From contig JADHLS010000259.1 in the NCBI GenBank assembly GCA_016780605.1, forward strand, positions 1-7,143: DNA of 7,143 nucleotides, written 5' to 3'. Under the pieces are notes generated by a model that made no database searches, was not told where the DNA came from, and was given only the letters and a program-made list of their open reading frames with translations. A program made the position numbers and the translations under genes. Source of the DNA: Reyranella sp. GTDB taxonomy: Bacteria > Pseudomonadota > Alphaproteobacteria > Reyranellales > Reyranellaceae. Numbering within the stretch: position 1 is the stretch's first letter; each line of letters opens with the position of its first letter. Positions 5,689-7,143 of this stretch are shown here, piece by piece.

Positions 5689-6921
5689 CTATGGGGCGCG
5701 TCGGGCGGTGAATCCCACGAATGGCGCGAGGTGAAGCAGCGGCGCGTAGTACTGGTAGATGAAGTACTTGGTGCCAGGGGGGACGTTGTCGAGAAGCAGC
5801 GCGAGACGGTCGAATGCGATCCGGCTGTTTTGGATATGGAAGCGCCGGAACGAGCAGAAATACCGATGAAGCCCTACTGCGGGGTAAAGATCGACGAACG
5901 AAATGCCCAACAGCACGGTTCCTGGCAGGCGCCTAGGGCAAAAGTCGTCGGTGGACTGGTATTCCCACGCGAACAGCGGCGCGATGCCTTCTTCGGCGCG
6001 ATCGAATTCGCGGATGTCGGGCACGGTCCAATGGGCCGTGGGGTCTTGGTCGCCCAGCACATAGGCGCCTCCCTGACTGGTGGCCTGTTCGCCCACCGGG
6101 ACCAGCGGCGCCAGGAAACGCGCCTCGTTTCCCGCAACCCAAACGCCGTGGATTCGTCCGAAAGTCTCATTCCAAGCCACATCGCCACGGTTCTCGATCT
6201 GCGCAATTCGCGCGACAATTTCTCTGGCAACGGCGACTTGAGCGAACGCCGTCGCATGTAGATCGGTCTTGAAATAGAGATTTTCGGAGTTGGCCAGTTT
6301 CTCCCGCCGCAGGATGTCCTCGACATCGATGAACGTGAGCGCATCGGAATGCGAAAGGAAGCGGCGCAATTTGGCATGGTTACCGCCCGGGAGGAGCAGC
6401 CGGCCATCGACTGGCAGGTGTTCAGGGTAGACCATCGACTTGTCGGGATAACCGACGACGACGAGCCTCAGGCCCTTCTCCTGCAGACGACGGGCAAGAT
6501 CGCCGAAGCTTGCCGTCAGTGCCTCGAAGCCGGCGGCATCGAGGCGCTCGAGGGGTAAGCCCGGATCACGCTCGAACAGCCAACCGTCAGAGCCGACAAT
6601 GACCCGGCGCGATGTCGAGAAGACCGAATAGTCGATCTGGTTCTTTGTGCGGATGAAGAGGTCGCGAAAGGCCGCCCGGTCGTCGAACCACTTGTTGAGG
6701 CCCTCGGCAAAATCGCCATGGGCGCGCGTCAGCAGTCGTAGCGAAGGGAAGGGATGGGGGGTGCGGTGCTCATCGACCGGCTCCACGATCTTGTCGAAGA
6801 CTGGGAAAAGCGTCTGCAGTAGCGGGACCGTCAGGCACGCAACCAGCAGAGCGATGAATGCAACTGGTAGCAGCCTGGCCATGGACGGAGTGATCTTTAC
6901 GCTCGTTTCGCCCCTTGTCAT
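5689..6921 (-). CDS. AlgJ/AlgX-like SGNH-type polysaccharide O-acetyltransferase
   Basis: Probably the periplasmic, membrane-anchored partner of the downstream MBOAT protein, accepting acetyl groups and placing them on an exported polysaccharide. Counted from the ATG at 6921 (410 residues), a single signal-anchor segment lies at about 15-38. The next segments FNKWFDDRAAFRDLFI-like (about 75-90) and VIVGSDGWLFER (107-118) are typical of AlgJ/AlgX/DHHW proteins. Candidate catalytic residues are Asp220 and His222 in TDLHAT and Ser341 in LLGISF, matching D-x-H and G-x-S of AlgJ and AlgX. The Trp usually after the His is Ala here. An LVAC stretch (26-29) resembles a lipobox but sits inside the membrane segment. 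The ATG at 6921 has GAG 5-6 nt upstream; a GTG at 6927 would add two residues. It precedes the MBOAT gene by 18 nt. Confidence 0.85.
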   Translation of the reverse strand: MTRGETSVKITPSMARLLPVAFIALLVACLTVPLLQTLFPVFDKIVEPVDEHRTPHPFPSLRLLTRAHGDFAEGLNKWFDDRAAFRDLFIRTKNQIDYSVFSTSRRVIVGSDGWLFERDPGLPLERLDAAGFEALTASFGDLARRLQEKGLRLVVVGYPDKSMVYPEHLPVDGRLLLPGGNHAKLRRFLSHSDALTFIDVEDILRREKLANSENLYFKTDLHATAFAQVAVAREIVARIAQIENRGDVAWNETFGRIHGVWVAGNEARFLAPLVPVGEQATSQGGAYVLGDQDPTAHWTVPDIREFDRAEEGIAPLFAWEYQSTDDFCPRRLPGTVLLGISFVDLYPAVGLHRYFCSFRRFHIQNSRIAFDRLALLLDNVPPGTKYFIYQYYAPLLHLAPFVGFTARRAP

Positions 6922-7143
6922 CAACACTCGCCCTCGCCCTGTAGCGCATTCTGCAGTCGATCACGGGAGTCGGCTCGGAACGGCAACTCGCCTTGAACGA
7001 CCAGCCCGATTTGCTTCGCGACCTGGATTGATGACCAGCGCAACAGCCCTAGCTTGGGCCAGTCGGCCAGCGTCGTTCCAGAGATTTTTGTCCGCTTTCA
7101 AGAATGGCCGTTTCGGTCGATTTGCAGCGTGTCCGGACACAAT
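6922..7143. other. Upstream region of the O-acetylation unit
   Basis: No gene can be firmly assigned in these 222 bases. One minus-strand frame without a good start reads LRWSSIQVAKQIGLVVQGEL and on, ending in a TGA (6921-6923) that overlaps the AlgJ-like ATG as TGATG. It could be a leader peptide or the tail of a broken upstream gene. A second minus-strand frame is open from the window edge to a TGA at 6961-6963. I see no convincing sigma-70 promoter. Confidence 0.3.
7129..7140. repeat. Perfect 12-bp palindrome GTGTCCGGACAC
   Basis: The palindrome lies about 210 bp upstream of the AlgJ-like start codon. Its half site TGTCCG also occurs at 7089-7094. It could be an operator for a dimeric regulator or part of a mobile-element end; the sequence alone does not decide, and the window stops three bases later. 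Confidence 0.35.

Noticed and set aside
5200..6261. Open frame of 353 codons on the plus strand across both acetylation genes
   Set aside because: It is antisense to two well-supported genes and spans their junction; its composition is shadow-like.
90..6921. A link between D-lactate dehydrogenase and the MBOAT protein as a teichoic-acid D-alanylation-like (Dlt) system
   Set aside because: The MBOAT protein is AlgI-like with an AlgJ-like partner, there is no DltA or carrier protein, and D-lactate dehydrogenase lies in a separate module several genes away.
1..7143. tRNA, rRNA, CRISPR array or intact insertion sequence
   Set aside because: No cloverleaf-like or rRNA-like sequence, no regularly spaced repeats and no transposase motif seen on either strand.

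Overview
The window is GC-rich (roughly 60-65% by eye) and nearly every supportable gene lies on the minus strand. Base composition, gene families and the style of the small unknown proteins suggest an alphaproteobacterium, probably of the Hyphomicrobiales (Bradyrhizobium-like or a relative). This is inference; no rRNA, tRNA or species-specific marker is present.

Layout from right to left, the direction of transcription. (1) 5689-6921 and 4264-5670 form a two-gene O-acetylation unit: an AlgJ/AlgX-like SGNH acetyltransferase followed 18 nt later by an AlgI-like MBOAT membrane acyltransferase. Together they probably transfer acetyl groups across the inner membrane to an exported polysaccharide; no polymer-synthesis gene is visible. 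(2) 3680-4057 is a small unknown protein that looks like a shortened or remnant gene, with signs of a broken reading frame just upstream. (3) 2499-3500 is a HlyD/DevB-type membrane fusion protein with no ABC transporter partner in the window. (4) 1999-2319 is a small zinc-ribbon protein whose 3' end is packed with inverted repeats. (5) 1812-2006 and 90-1796 are a small predicted coiled-coil protein and a complete FAD-dependent respiratory D-lactate dehydrogenase (Dld), probably cotranscribed. (6) At the left edge a minus-strand ATG at 37 may start a further exported protein that leaves the window.

The genes form separate modules rather than one pathway: surface polysaccharide O-acetylation, an export adaptor, and D-lactate respiration, with small unknown proteins and probable remnants between them. 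I found no rRNA, tRNA, CRISPR array, intact insertion sequence or clear new multi-gene system. The most unusual points are the cluster of hairpins at 2027-2116, the altered DxHW motif of the AlgJ-like protein, the frame break near 4050-4100, and the palindrome with repeated TGTCCG at the right edge.
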